From contig CP088295.1 of assembly GCA_024666565.1 (NCBI GenBank), positions 3,906,001 to 3,970,000 on the forward strand: 64,000 nucleotides of DNA. The letters are read 5' to 3'. Under the pieces are notes generated by a model. The model worked only from the letters and a program-made list of their open reading frames with translations. It was not told where the DNA came from and did not search any database. The DNA comes from Svornostia abyssi (GTDB taxonomy: Bacteria; Actinomycetota; Thermoleophilia; Solirubrobacterales; Solirubrobacteraceae). Made by a program: the position numbers and the translations under genes. This document shows, one piece after another, positions 46,615 through 55,315 of this stretch (positions within the stretch are counted from its first letter, which is position 1; the number at the start of each line of letters is the position of its first letter).

Positions 46615-46872
46615 TCAGCCCTGGCGGCTCTTGGTCATCGGTGTCTCGCTGTGCGCGCCGGCCCCATCGGTGCGCGCGAACCGGCCCGTGGCCGGCGGCT
46701 TGGGCGCGGCGGGAACGGGCTGTGCCCCCGACTGGACCAGCACCGGGCCGTGCTGCCCGCTGCCGAGACGCAGGACGTACGCGTCACGCGCGACGGAATA
46801 TCGGAACAACGGTTTGAGCAGACGGAGCGTCAGCGGGCCGACGGAGCGTCGTGGACGGGGTGTGTCGCGCAT
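46615..46872 (-). CDS. small basic hypothetical protein
   Basis: 85 aa, starting MRDTPRPRRSVGPLTLRLLKP and containing LFRYSVARDAYVLRLGSGQHGPVL, then a Pro/Ala/Gly tail. ATG 31 bp upstream of hrcA on the same strand, so probably cotranscribed. No recognised domain; no membrane helix. Confidence 0.6.
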   Translation of the reverse strand: MRDTPRPRRSVGPLTLRLLKPLFRYSVARDAYVLRLGSGQHGPVLVQSGAQPVPAAPKPPATGRFARTDGAGAHSETPMTKSRQG

Positions 46873-47040
46873 GTGATGTCACCGGCTATGGCAGAGCATG
46901 GTGAGCAGGGTCGGTTCCGGCGATGGGCGGTGCTGCCCGGTCGCTTCCCATCATGGCGCATCGGCGGCCCCCCGTGTGTCCAAGTTGCTGAACCGTGCTG
47001 CGGCTGTCGTTTGAAGCGCTCCAGCGCGTGTCGTACGGCT

Positions 47041-47061
47041 GCTGTGCGGGGACCGCACAGC
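47041..47061. terminator. hairpin after cupin gene
   Basis: Perfect 9-bp stem GCTGTGCGG/CCGCACAGC with a 3-nt loop, 7 bp after the cupin stop. The 196-bp gap 46873-47068 holds this hairpin and no supported gene. Confidence 0.6.
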
Positions 47062-47068
47062 AAGAAGA

Positions 47069-47449
47069 TCAGGGCGCGCTCGTACCTTCGCGCCCGTAGC
47101 TGTCCTGGAGCCTCACGACGTCTTCCAGGTGAGGGGTGGACACCTCGAGCACGTCCGAATCGTCGATCGCCTCGATGGTGTGGATCTCTCCGGGACGATT
47201 CCGCCACTGCGCGCCCTCCCCCAGCTCAGTGGCGACGATGTCGTCGAGCGTGGCCCCCTTGTGCAGATACATCCGGCCCTTGAGCAGGTAGCTCGTCTCG
47301 TCCTTCAGCTCGTGGTACTGGACCGACAGCTTGTGCCCGGCGTCGACGTGGAGGATCTTCCCGACGTACTCGTCGGTCCACGCCCACCAGATCTCGTAGC
47401 CCCACGGCTTGTCGACGCGAACGGGCAGGTTGTCAGGGGTGACATCCAT
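47069..47449 (-). CDS. cupin-domain protein, mannose-6-phosphate isomerase type II-like
   Basis: 126 aa single cupin. VDKPWGYEIWWAWTDEYVGKILHVDAGHKLSVQYHELKDETSYLLKGRM resembles the C-terminal cupin of type II phosphomannose isomerases, with metal-ligand candidates in HKLSVQYHELKDE and later GEIHTIEA. Could act as a stand-alone sugar-phosphate isomerase feeding the glycan cluster 1 kb away, or a related epimerase. Lies 5 bp after the hadB-like gene. Confidence 0.78.
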   Translation of the reverse strand: MDVTPDNLPVRVDKPWGYEIWWAWTDEYVGKILHVDAGHKLSVQYHELKDETSYLLKGRMYLHKGATLDDIVATELGEGAQWRNRPGEIHTIEAIDDSDVLEVSTPHLEDVVRLQDSYGREGTSAP

Positions 47450-47454
47450 CGGAC

Positions 47455-47847
47455 TCAGGAGGTCGCGATCTCCGCTTCCGCGTTGCGGACGATCTGGTTG
47501 CCGTTCTGCTCAGCCGCCGTCTCGACCTTCGCGACCCCGCCCGTGACCTCGACGACCTTCGACGTCACCACGATCTCCTGCTCGGGCAGCCCCATCCCGC
47601 GGAACTGGACCTTCAGACGCTTGAGCGACTCAGGCCCGCCGCCGGCATCGGTCTGCGCCCGCGCGACCTGCGCCATGGTGTAGAGGCCGTGGAGGATCTT
47701 CCCGGGGAGGCCGACGCCCTTGGCGAACTCCTCGTCGATGTGAATCGGATTGAAGTCGCCCGACGCCCCGGCGTAGCGGACGGTGAGGAACCGGTCCGGC
47801 GTGACGCGCAGCTCGGGCAGCTCCTGCCCCTCGGTGAACTCGGCCAT
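47455..47847 (-). CDS. MaoC-like dehydratase, HadB-type subunit
   Basis: 130 aa hot-dog fold. The hydratase-2 motif is complete: YAGASGDFNPIHIDEEFAKGVGLPGKILHGLYTMAQV (catalytic Asp and His). In mycobacteria HadB pairs with a catalytically incomplete HadA in FAS-II. ATG at 47847, 2 bp after the hadA-like stop. Confidence 0.85.
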   Translation of the reverse strand: MAEFTEGQELPELRVTPDRFLTVRYAGASGDFNPIHIDEEFAKGVGLPGKILHGLYTMAQVARAQTDAGGGPESLKRLKVQFRGMGLPEQEIVVTSKVVEVTGGVAKVETAAEQNGNQIVRNAEAEIATS

Positions 47848-47849
47848 GG

Positions 47850-48290
47850 TCAGACCCCCCGGACGATGTTGGTCCACTCGCCGACGCAGACGGTCTCACC
47901 GCGCTGGTTCACGGACGTGGTCTCAAAGACGTAGAAGCCCATCCCGCCCCGCTCGGAGATGTCCTTCACCGTCGTGGTCGTGGTGATCTCGTCACCGGCG
48001 ACGACCGGCGCGCTCCACACGAACTCCTGCCCGCCGTGGACCATCATCGCGAAGTTGATGCCCACCTCCGGATCGAAGAGCGCGGGGATCACGGCCGGCG
48101 ACTTGTAGACGACGGCGAACATGGGCGGCGCGACGACGTCGGCGTAGCCGGCGGCCTTCGCGGCCTCGGGATCGAGGTGGACCGGATTGGCCTCCCCGAC
48201 GGCGGAGGCGTACTCCTTGATCTTCTCGCGGCCGACCGCGTAGGTCGTCGGCGGGTAGCTCTTGCCGATGGCAGATGTGGTGACGGGCAT
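47850..48290 (-). CDS. MaoC-like dehydratase, HadA-type subunit
   Basis: 146 aa, N-terminal MaoC family. Opens IGKSYPPTTYAVGREKIKEYASAVGEANPVHLDPEAA and lacks the full Asp/His hydratase pair seen in its neighbour, as in mycobacterial HadA, which stabilises long acyl chains. Forms a probable heterodimer with the next gene. ATG at 48290, divergent from the polysaccharide polymerase gene with 47 bp between. Confidence 0.83.
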   Translation of the reverse strand: MPVTTSAIGKSYPPTTYAVGREKIKEYASAVGEANPVHLDPEAAKAAGYADVVAPPMFAVVYKSPAVIPALFDPEVGINFAMMVHGGQEFVWSAPVVAGDEITTTTTVKDISERGGMGFYVFETTSVNQRGETVCVGEWTNIVRGV

Positions 48291-48337
48291 GGGGCGCGGA
48301 GCGTATCGGTGCCCGGCGGCTTTGGCATGCTTGCGCC

Positions 48338-50272
48338 GTGTCCGTGTCCCCACCACGCGAGGACCGTCGAGCCATCCTCGCCGGACAGGCCGCGGCATTC
48401 CTGCTGACCTTCGGAGGCATTGTCCTACTCGCGCTCGAGCAGGGCGCCTACGACGTGGTCGTCCGCCAGCAGGTGGCCGTCGTGCTGTGGTGGCTGCTGG
48501 CGCTGGCGTTCCTCGCCGGGCTGCTTCCACGCACGCGCCCGGCTACGCCGGGCTGGGTGGTGATCGGGGCCCTGCTGCTCCTCGGCGGGTGGACGGCGTT
48601 GAGCCTCCTCTGGACGTCCGACGACGCTCGCACGCTCATCGAAGTCGCGCGCGTGGCGATGCATCTCGGCGTCGTGGTGCTCGTCGCGACTGCGCTGGAC
48701 CGTCACACCTGGCGACCCGCCATCGCCGGTGCCGCCGCGGCTGCGGCGTTCATCACGCTTGCGGCGCTCTCGCGGCGGCTGTTTCCCGGGACCTTCGGCG
48801 AGGACGTGATCGCGCAGGCGTTCGGCTCCAACCGCCTGAGCTACCCGCTCGGGTACTGGAACGCGGTCGGCGCGTGGGCCGGGATGACGAGCGCGCTCTG
48901 TCTGGCGTGGAGCGCCCACGCGCGGTTCTGGCTCTGGCGGGGCGCCGCCCTGGCCGTCGTGCCCGCCGCGATCACGGTCTCGTACCTCACGTACTCGCGC
49001 GCATCGCTCGGTGGCACGGCGCTCGGGCTGCTCGTGCTCTTCTGCGCGAGCCGGAACCGGGTGACGCTGACGGTTCACGCCGCGGTTGCGGCCGTCTTCG
49101 GCGTGCTCTCCATCCGAGCCGTGCGCAACGCGCCCGAGATCGCGCAGGCCACCGGCGACGCGGACGCGGGTCGCATCGCCGTGGTGCTGGTCGCCGGAGC
49201 GGTGGTGGCCCTGGCAGTGGGGGCCGGCACCCGGAAGTTCGGCGCCGACGGCTGGCGGCTCGATCCGCGTAGGGGCCGGATCGCTTTCGTGGCCGCCGGG
49301 ACGGCGGCCGTCATCGCGCTCGCGGGGGCGGCGGTCGTGGTTGGCCCGGATGCATGGGACCAGTTCAAGGACACCAGCAGCACGCGTTCTGACCTCGACC
49401 CGTCGCAGCGGTTGAGATCGCTCAACGGCAGCCGGTACGCGATCTGGTCCGCCACCCTGAAATCCGCGCAGGACGACCTCGTCACAGGGAGCGGCGCCGG
49501 GACGTTCGAGTTCAGCTGGAACATGCGCGCCACCAGCGACGAGTTCGTACGGGACGCCCACTCGCTGTACCTCGAGCCGCTCGCCGAACAGGGGATCCCG
49601 GGCCTGCTGCTCGTCGTCGTTCTCGTGGGCGGAGCGGCCTACGCATTCGTGCTGGCGCTCGTTCGCGCCAACGACCCGGTCGACCGCGGTGCGCTGGCAG
49701 GCGCGACTGCCGCAGGCGCAGCCTTCTTCTTCGGCGCGGGAGTGGACTGGCTGTGGGAATCGACCGCCGTCGCCGTTCTCGCCCTGGTGCTCCTCGGTGC
49801 CGCCATCGCCGCAACCGGCAAGACCGCAGCCACCATGCGGTGGCCGCTGCGGATCGGACTGGCGATCGCCGCGATCGTGCTCGCCCTCCTGCAACTCCCT
49901 GGCCTGGTCTCGACCTCGGAGATCCGCAAGAGCCAGGAGTCGTTCGCCGCCCAGGACATCCCGGCCGCGCTCGCGCACGCCAACGACGCGATCGAGACCG
50001 AACCGTGGGCCGCCGCGCCGTACGTGCAGCGCGCGCTGGTGCGCGAGCAGAGCGGCGCCTACGGCGCGGCGGCAGCCGACCTGCGGCGGGCCGCGGCCCG
50101 ATCGCCCGACGATTGGCGCATCCCGCTCGTCACCGCACGGGTGCTCGCCCGCGAGGGTGACCCTGCGGGCGCGATCCGGGCCTATCGGCGGGCGCAGGCG
50201 CTGCGACCGCGGGGCAAGTTCTTCGAGCAGCCGGTGTCAGGCGCGTCCCCAACCGCGCGTAGTGAGGGTTGA
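48338..50272 (+). CDS. O-antigen ligase/polymerase-like membrane protein with TPR tail
   Basis: 644 aa, around a dozen hydrophobic helices, Wzy_C/WaaL-type signature region RYAIWSATLKSAQDDLVTGSG and FVRDAHSLYLEPLAEQGIPG (conserved Arg and His). The last ~110 residues are soluble and TPR-like (EIRKSQESFAAQDIPAALAHANDAIETEPWAAAPYVQRALV, GAIRAYRRAQALRP). GTG start. Its TGA overlaps the next ATG by one base. First gene of the glycan cluster. Confidence 0.85.
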   Translation: MSVSPPREDRRAILAGQAAAFLLTFGGIVLLALEQGAYDVVVRQQVAVVLWWLLALAFLAGLLPRTRPATPGWVVIGALLLLGGWTALSLLWTSDDARTLIEVARVAMHLGVVVLVATALDRHTWRPAIAGAAAAAAFITLAALSRRLFPGTFGEDVIAQAFGSNRLSYPLGYWNAVGAWAGMTSALCLAWSAHARFWLWRGAALAVVPAAITVSYLTYSRASLGGTALGLLVLFCASRNRVTLTVHAAVAAVFGVLSIRAVRNAPEIAQATGDADAGRIAVVLVAGAVVALAVGAGTRKFGADGWRLDPRRGRIAFVAAGTAAVIALAGAAVVVGPDAWDQFKDTSSTRSDLDPSQRLRSLNGSRYAIWSATLKSAQDDLVTGSGAGTFEFSWNMRATSDEFVRDAHSLYLEPLAEQGIPGLLLVVVLVGGAAYAFVLALVRANDPVDRGALAGATAAGAAFFFGAGVDWLWESTAVAVLALVLLGAAIAATGKTAATMRWPLRIGLAIAAIVLALLQLPGLVSTSEIRKSQESFAAQDIPAALAHANDAIETEPWAAAPYVQRALVREQSGAYGAAAADLRRAAARSPDDWRIPLVTARVLAREGDPAGAIRAYRRAQALRPRGKFFEQPVSGASPTARSEG

Positions 50273-50803
50273 TGCGTTCCCGCCTCTTCCCCATCGTGCT
50301 GGCGCTCGCCGCCCTCGCCGCGTGGTCTGCCCCCGCGCAGGCGCAGAATTGCGAGGCCCCACCCGGCAGCGCCGCTGTCGACCAGTACTGCGAGGCCATC
50401 CCTGAGGGCGGCGGTTCGCAGTCCGGCAACGACTTCCAGCGCGAACGCGCCACGTCGGGCAACGGGACGACCGGAGCCGACGCAACCGCCCTGCCAGCGG
50501 GAACGGCGACAGAACTGAAGGCCGCGGGACAGGACGGCGAAGCCGTCGCCGAGCTCGCCGCCCGGCGGCGGCACGACCGGGACGACGTCTGGAGGCAGCA
50601 CGGACGCCAATGGCGATGTCGCGGGCGCAACTGCGTCCAGCGAGGACGTGTCCGGCAGCCCGCTGAAGGCCGTCTCGGCCTCCGTGCAGAACGGGCCCGT
50701 CGCCGGATCGCTCCTGATCTGGGCGCTGCTCGGCGGTACGTTCGCGGTGCTCGCGCTCGGCTGGATCCGGTACCGCAGCCGCGGTACCGACGCGCCGGAG
50801 TAG
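50272..50803 (+). CDS. small secreted/anchored protein with C-terminal membrane helix (frameshifted)
   Basis: About 176 aa after repair. Signal peptide MRSRLFPIVLALAALAAWSAPAQA, a short Cys-containing head (QNCEAPPGSAAVDQYCEAIPEGG), a Ser/Thr/Gly-rich linker, and a C-terminal helix SLLIWALLGGTFAVLALGWI followed by RYRSRG. The frame breaks at CCC (50561-50563); dropping one base joins the halves. The layout resembles a cell-surface anchor or a processing-signal-like tail. No family recognised. TGATG overlap with the upstream polymerase. Confidence 0.7.
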
Positions 50804-50955
50804 GCGCACCCCGCCCTATCGTGCGGCCTCGGCCTTCCCTTCCGGGGGTGGGTTGGCCACACTGTGGAGAACATCTGGTGAACGACTGCGGCGCCGTGAG
50901 GACGGGGTCCGCGCACGGACTCCAACACTCTGAAAGCAGGAAAACCGTAGCCGCC

Positions 50956-52221
50956 GTGCGCGTCCAACTCTGGTCTTACAACTACGATCCCGAGCCCCAG
51001 GGCATTGCGCCGCTGAGTGCCATGCTTGCGCAGGGCCTGCAGGCGCTGGGACATGACGTGCTCGTCGTGGCAGCGCACCCGCACTACCCCGAGCCGACGT
51101 GGGGTGTCCGCGTCCGCCCGTACCGCGAGCGCCGCGAGGGCATCCCCGTGCTGCGCCTGCCACTGTGGGCCGGCCGTGACTCGAGCCTCGCTCGGATCCG
51201 GCAGGAGCTGACGTTCGCCGCCGCGCAGTCGGCCGTCGCGCCACTGCTTCCTCCGACCGACGTGGTGGTCGCCGTCACGCCTTCCTTTCCAGCGCTCGGC
51301 GCCACGATGGCCTTCGCCCAGGCCCGCCGCGTCCCCTGGGTCATGTGGCTGCAGGACATCGTCACCGACGGCGCGGCGACGACGGGTGAATTGCGATCGC
51401 AGGGGCCGCTGTTGCAGGCCGCGCGCTCCTTCGAGCGGATGACGTACCGGTCGGCGTCATCCATCGTGGTGATCTCCGAAGCGTTCCGCGAGAACCTGCT
51501 CGGCAAGGGCGTGCCGAACGACAAGATCGTGCGGATCTTCAATCCGTCGAGTCGTCACGCGGATTCCCCGGCGGACGTCCCGGCACTGCTCGCAGACACG
51601 CCACGAGTGCTGGCGATGGGGAACATCGGGCACTCGCAGGGCCTCGGAGCGATGGTCGACGCCTTCCAGGAGAACGATCGCCTTCGTGCGATGGGCGCGG
51701 AGCTCGTCATCGCCGGGAGCGGGGTCGCTGCTGACGACGTCCGAGCCCGGATCGCCGACCCACGCGTCCAGATGCCGGGCGTCTTCTACGGAGACGAGCT
51801 CACGCCGGTACTGCGCAGCGCGTCCGTCGGACTCGTGAGCCAACGCCCCGACATCACCGAGTTCAACCTGCCGTCCAAGCTTATGAACTACATGGCGTTC
51901 GGCATCCCGGTCGTCGCGTCCGTGAATCCCGAGTCCGAGACCGCGCGGATCGTCCGAGAATCCGGCGCCGGATGGGTCACCGACGCAGCTCGGCCGCAGG
52001 ACTTTGCCAACCAGGTCGCGGACGTCATCCGCGACAGGGACGCCCTCGAACAAGCCAGCCACGCAGGGTTCCAGTTCGCCCGTGACCAGTTCGCTCCGCA
52101 CAGTGTCGCGGCCCGATTTTCAGACGTTCTGGCCAAAGCCACGGGCCTTGCGGCGCGCGAAGATTCACCTACCATGACCGGCAAGGCAGGCGGGTCGCCC
52201 CCGGCGATCCCCGTCTCCTGA
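50956..52221 (+). CDS. glycosyltransferase family 4 (WbuB-like)
   Basis: 421 aa GT-B enzyme. N-terminal VQLWSYNYDPEPQGIAPLSAMLAQGLQALGHDV is the hallmark of WbuB-type GT4s, with WLQDIVTDGA and C-terminal VLAMGNIGHSQGL, EFNLPSKLMNYMAFGIPVVASV (nucleotide-sugar site Glu region). Start GTG at 50956; the frame is open further upstream but that belongs to the preceding small gene. Likely transfers an amino sugar to a lipid-linked acceptor. Confidence 0.88.
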   Translation: MRVQLWSYNYDPEPQGIAPLSAMLAQGLQALGHDVLVVAAHPHYPEPTWGVRVRPYRERREGIPVLRLPLWAGRDSSLARIRQELTFAAAQSAVAPLLPPTDVVVAVTPSFPALGATMAFAQARRVPWVMWLQDIVTDGAATTGELRSQGPLLQAARSFERMTYRSASSIVVISEAFRENLLGKGVPNDKIVRIFNPSSRHADSPADVPALLADTPRVLAMGNIGHSQGLGAMVDAFQENDRLRAMGAELVIAGSGVAADDVRARIADPRVQMPGVFYGDELTPVLRSASVGLVSQRPDITEFNLPSKLMNYMAFGIPVVASVNPESETARIVRESGAGWVTDAARPQDFANQVADVIRDRDALEQASHAGFQFARDQFAPHSVAARFSDVLAKATGLAAREDSPTMTGKAGGSPPAIPVS

Positions 52222-52244
52222 CTGACCTACGTGAAAGGAAGCAC

Positions 52245-53327
52245 ATGCCGAAGGCGATCGTCACCGGCTCCGGTGGCCTGATCGGCTCCGAGTCCGTCAA
52301 GCATTTCGTCGAGCTGGGCTACGACGTGATCGGCCTCGAGAACGACATGCGCTCCCGCTTCTTCGGACCGGAGGCCTCGACATCGCCGACCACCAACCGG
52401 TTGGTCAGTGAGCTTCCGAGTTTCACCTCGCTGGAGATCGACATCCGAGACGCGGACGCGGTGACCAAGGTCGTGCGCGACAACGCCGCGGACCTGGAGA
52501 TCCTCATCCACACCGCGGCGCAGCCGTCCCACGACTGGGCCGCCAGCGACGCGCAGATGGACTTCACCGTCAACGCCAACGGCACCTTGAACCTGCTCGA
52601 GGCGATCCGGCACGAGAAGCCCGACGCCACGTTCATCCACATGTCGACGAACAAGGTCTACGGCGACCGGCCGAACTTCCTGCCGCTCTACGACACCGGC
52701 ACCCGACTGGAGCTCCCTGAGGATCACGAGTACTACAAGGGGATCGACACAGGCATGTCGATCGACCGGTGCATGCACTCGATCTTCGGTGCCAGCAAGG
52801 TCGCCGCCGACATCATGGTCCAGGAATACGGCCGGTACTTCGACATCCCGACGGTCTGCTTCCGCGGTGGGTGCCTCACCGGCCCTGCACACGCCGGCGC
52901 GAAGCTCCACGGCTTCCTCAGCTACCTCATGAAGTGCACCGTCACCGGCGACGCGTACACGATCTTCGGGTACGACGGCAAGCAGGTCCGCGACAACATC
53001 CATTCCGCGGATGTCGTGAAGGCGATGGAGCTCTTCCACGCGAACCCCAAGACTGCGGCGGTGTACAACCTCGGCGGCGGCCGCGACAGCAATGTCAGCA
53101 TGCTTGAAGCCATCGAGCTGTGCCAGAAGATCACCGGCCGGGAGCTGGATTACACGCTCTCGGACCAAGCCCGCGCGGGTGACCATCGCTGGTACATCAG
53201 CGACCTGAGCGACTTCAAGGCCGATTACCCCGGGTTCGCGATCACGTACGGCATCGAGGATGTGCTGCGCGAAATCTACGAGGCGAATCTCGAGCAGTGG
53301 TCGAGTGCGGCGTCTGCCGCCGGCTGA
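52245..53327 (+). CDS. NAD-dependent sugar epimerase/dehydratase (RfbE-like extended SDR)
   Basis: 360 aa. Rossmann motif VTGSGGLIGSESV (8-15), IHTAAQPSHDWA, MSTNKVYGDRPN, and RGGCLTGPAHAGAKLHGFLSYL, which recall CDP-tyvelose/CDP-paratose 2-epimerases. Where extended SDRs have the catalytic YxxxK, this reads FGASK, so the Tyr appears replaced by Phe. ATG with AAGGAAG 5 nt upstream. Would make a modified sugar nucleotide for the glycan. Confidence 0.85.
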   Translation: MPKAIVTGSGGLIGSESVKHFVELGYDVIGLENDMRSRFFGPEASTSPTTNRLVSELPSFTSLEIDIRDADAVTKVVRDNAADLEILIHTAAQPSHDWAASDAQMDFTVNANGTLNLLEAIRHEKPDATFIHMSTNKVYGDRPNFLPLYDTGTRLELPEDHEYYKGIDTGMSIDRCMHSIFGASKVAADIMVQEYGRYFDIPTVCFRGGCLTGPAHAGAKLHGFLSYLMKCTVTGDAYTIFGYDGKQVRDNIHSADVVKAMELFHANPKTAAVYNLGGGRDSNVSMLEAIELCQKITGRELDYTLSDQARAGDHRWYISDLSDFKADYPGFAITYGIEDVLREIYEANLEQWSSAASAAG

Positions 53328-53345
53328 TCGCTCGGCGTCCATCTC

Positions 53346-54557
53346 ATGCGCATCCTGCGCATCATCCCTACGATCGACCCGGAGGTCGGCGGTCCGTCGA
53401 ACTCCGCGGTCAACCAGGCAATCGCCGAAGCCAACGCGGGTGTAAGCACGACGTTCGTCTTTACGGGCGATGAGGCGTCGGCGCGCTCCACATCTCGGTC
53501 ACGTCGACGCCTGGAAGACTCCGGCGTCCGAACGCTGATGTTTCCGCGGCCGCGGTGGCTGTCCACACAGGCCGGCCTGTGGGGCGTCAGCCTTCCGTTG
53601 GTGGCCTGGCTCGTCCGCAACGTGCGACGCTACGACGTCGTCCACGTGCACTACGTGTGGACCCTGACAACCCTCGTCGGCGCGGCCCTTGGATCGGTGA
53701 CCGGTCGGCCGGTGGTGCTCACCGCCCACGAGTCGCTGACGAGGTACGACATCGACACTGCGTCCGGCTCGGTCATCAAACGACGGCTCAAGCTCGCCCT
53801 GCGCCGTGTCCTGATGCGTCGCGTTGATGTGGTCGTGTGCGCGTCGCCACTCGAGCAGCGCGACAGTCTCCAGGCTGGGGAGCGCGGCGTCGTGATCTAC
53901 CACCCCGTCGTCGAGCATCCTCGGGAGGACCCACAGCCGGAGCCAGGCCAGCCGCCTTTCGTTGTCGGGTACCTGGGACGGCTGCACCCCAAGAAGAACG
54001 TCGATAAAGCGCTCGAAGCGGTCGCAGCGCTCCCCGACGCCCGCTTCGTCGTGTGTGGCGACGGAGACGCTCGATATCGCCAGCAACTCGTGTCCCTCGC
54101 CGATGATCTCCACGTCAGTGACCGCACGGAGTGGCGCGGTCACGTAGACGCGGAGGGACGTCAGGCACTCTTCGCCGAGTGTCATGTGACGGTGATGCCG
54201 TCCTCGTACGAGTGTTTCGGGATGGCGGGAGCTGAAGCCCTTGCGGCGGGTGTGCCCGTCGTCCTGACGTCGTCGACCGGCATCGCCTCCATCGTGGCCG
54301 ATGACGACAGTGGCTGTGTTGTCCCAAGGCCCGAAGCCTCTGTGCTGGCGACCGCTCTACGGTCTCTCCAAGACAGCTCTCCGGCTGACCGCGCCTCCAT
54401 GAGGCGACGCGCAATCACCGGCGCGACGAAGTCGCTGTCCTTTGACGCGTACGGAGCCGCGGTCCACACGCTCTACCTTGAACTCTGCACAGGGGCCTCG
54501 GTGTCCCACGATCCCGCCCAGGAGACACCCATTGAGCGACTCACCGCCGCAAGCTGA
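53346..54557 (+). CDS. glycosyltransferase family 4
   Basis: 403 aa GT-B enzyme. N-terminal RIIPTIDPEVGGPSNSAVNQAIAEA, HVHYVWTL, and C-terminal VVGYLGRLHPKKNVDKALEAV, VMPSSYECFGMAGAEALAAGVPVVLTSS (E-x7-E motif). Its 3' end overlaps the methyltransferase gene by 26 bp. Confidence 0.9.
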   Translation: MRILRIIPTIDPEVGGPSNSAVNQAIAEANAGVSTTFVFTGDEASARSTSRSRRRLEDSGVRTLMFPRPRWLSTQAGLWGVSLPLVAWLVRNVRRYDVVHVHYVWTLTTLVGAALGSVTGRPVVLTAHESLTRYDIDTASGSVIKRRLKLALRRVLMRRVDVVVCASPLEQRDSLQAGERGVVIYHPVVEHPREDPQPEPGQPPFVVGYLGRLHPKKNVDKALEAVAALPDARFVVCGDGDARYRQQLVSLADDLHVSDRTEWRGHVDAEGRQALFAECHVTVMPSSYECFGMAGAEALAAGVPVVLTSSTGIASIVADDDSGCVVPRPEASVLATALRSLQDSSPADRASMRRRAITGATKSLSFDAYGAAVHTLYLELCTGASVSHDPAQETPIERLTAAS

Positions 54558-55311
54558 CCCGCACAGCACGACCGATGTCCGGGCACGCGTGCAGGCCGCC
54601 CGGTGGTCTGTCCGGCAGCGTCTTGTTCGCCGTCGGCAGCGGCTCGCGCGACGCCTGGATCCATTTGCGCTAGAGCAGCTCTACCAAGTGAACTACCTTG
54701 AGCTAGCCAAGCGGACAGACTGGCTGACCGCTCCTCCGCTGAGTTCGCCTGGTGGAGGAACCGCAAGCTTCTCGCAGCTCTATCTACTCCTGAGCATCCT
54801 GAGGGAGGGCGAGTTCAGTCGCGTGCTTGAGCTGGGCGTCGGTAAGTCGACCAGTTTGATTCAGCAGTGGGCGGCCGCGCACGAGGCGGAGACCGTCCAT
54901 GTCGACGACGACGCCGAGTGGCTCGCGCTCACGGTGAAGGACCAGCCGGGTGCCACTGCCATCCATGCGCCCCTGCGACCGACGTCGGTGGCGGGCCACA
55001 AGATCGACTGGTACGGCGCAGATCGCCCTCCGGGCGGGTTCGACTTGGTGCTGGTCGACGGCCCGCAGGCGTGGACTGGGGACCTGAAGTTCAACCGCCT
55101 GGGCGCGCTCGAGTGGGTTCCGGATGTCCTCGCGCCGGAGTTCATCGTCCTGATCGACGACGCGTCGCGTCCGGGCGAGAGAGAGCTCGCGACGCTGGCA
55201 GAGGCGAAGCTGCGCAACGCCGGACTCGAGGTTCAGCCGCGTGATGTGGTGGGCTCGAACAGCCAAGCGCTCTTGGTGACTCCGAAGTACCGGTTCGCGG
55301 CGTACCTTTGA
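54532..55311 (+). CDS. class I SAM-dependent methyltransferase-like protein
   Basis: 259 aa. SAM-site-like VLELGVGKSTSLIQQWAAA and FDLVLVDGPQAW (DG-Pro motif seen in sugar O-methyltransferase-like proteins). The start is TTG at 54532 because GGAGA lies 6 nt upstream; an in-frame ATG at 54442 lies deep in the previous gene. Probably modifies the glycan or its lipid intermediate. Confidence 0.78.
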   Translation: MSDSPPQADPHSTTDVRARVQAARWSVRQRLVRRRQRLARRLDPFALEQLYQVNYLELAKRTDWLTAPPLSSPGGGTASFSQLYLLLSILREGEFSRVLELGVGKSTSLIQQWAAAHEAETVHVDDDAEWLALTVKDQPGATAIHAPLRPTSVAGHKIDWYGADRPPGGFDLVLVDGPQAWTGDLKFNRLGALEWVPDVLAPEFIVLIDDASRPGERELATLAEAKLRNAGLEVQPRDVVGSNSQALLVTPKYRFAAYL

Positions 55312-55315
55312 TCGC

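Noticed and set aside
46584..46640. CIRCE operator upstream of hrcA
   Set aside because: No TTAGCACTC/GAGTGCTAA-like inverted repeat is present; only a short ACACTTGAAGTGT repeat overlaps the hrcA start region.
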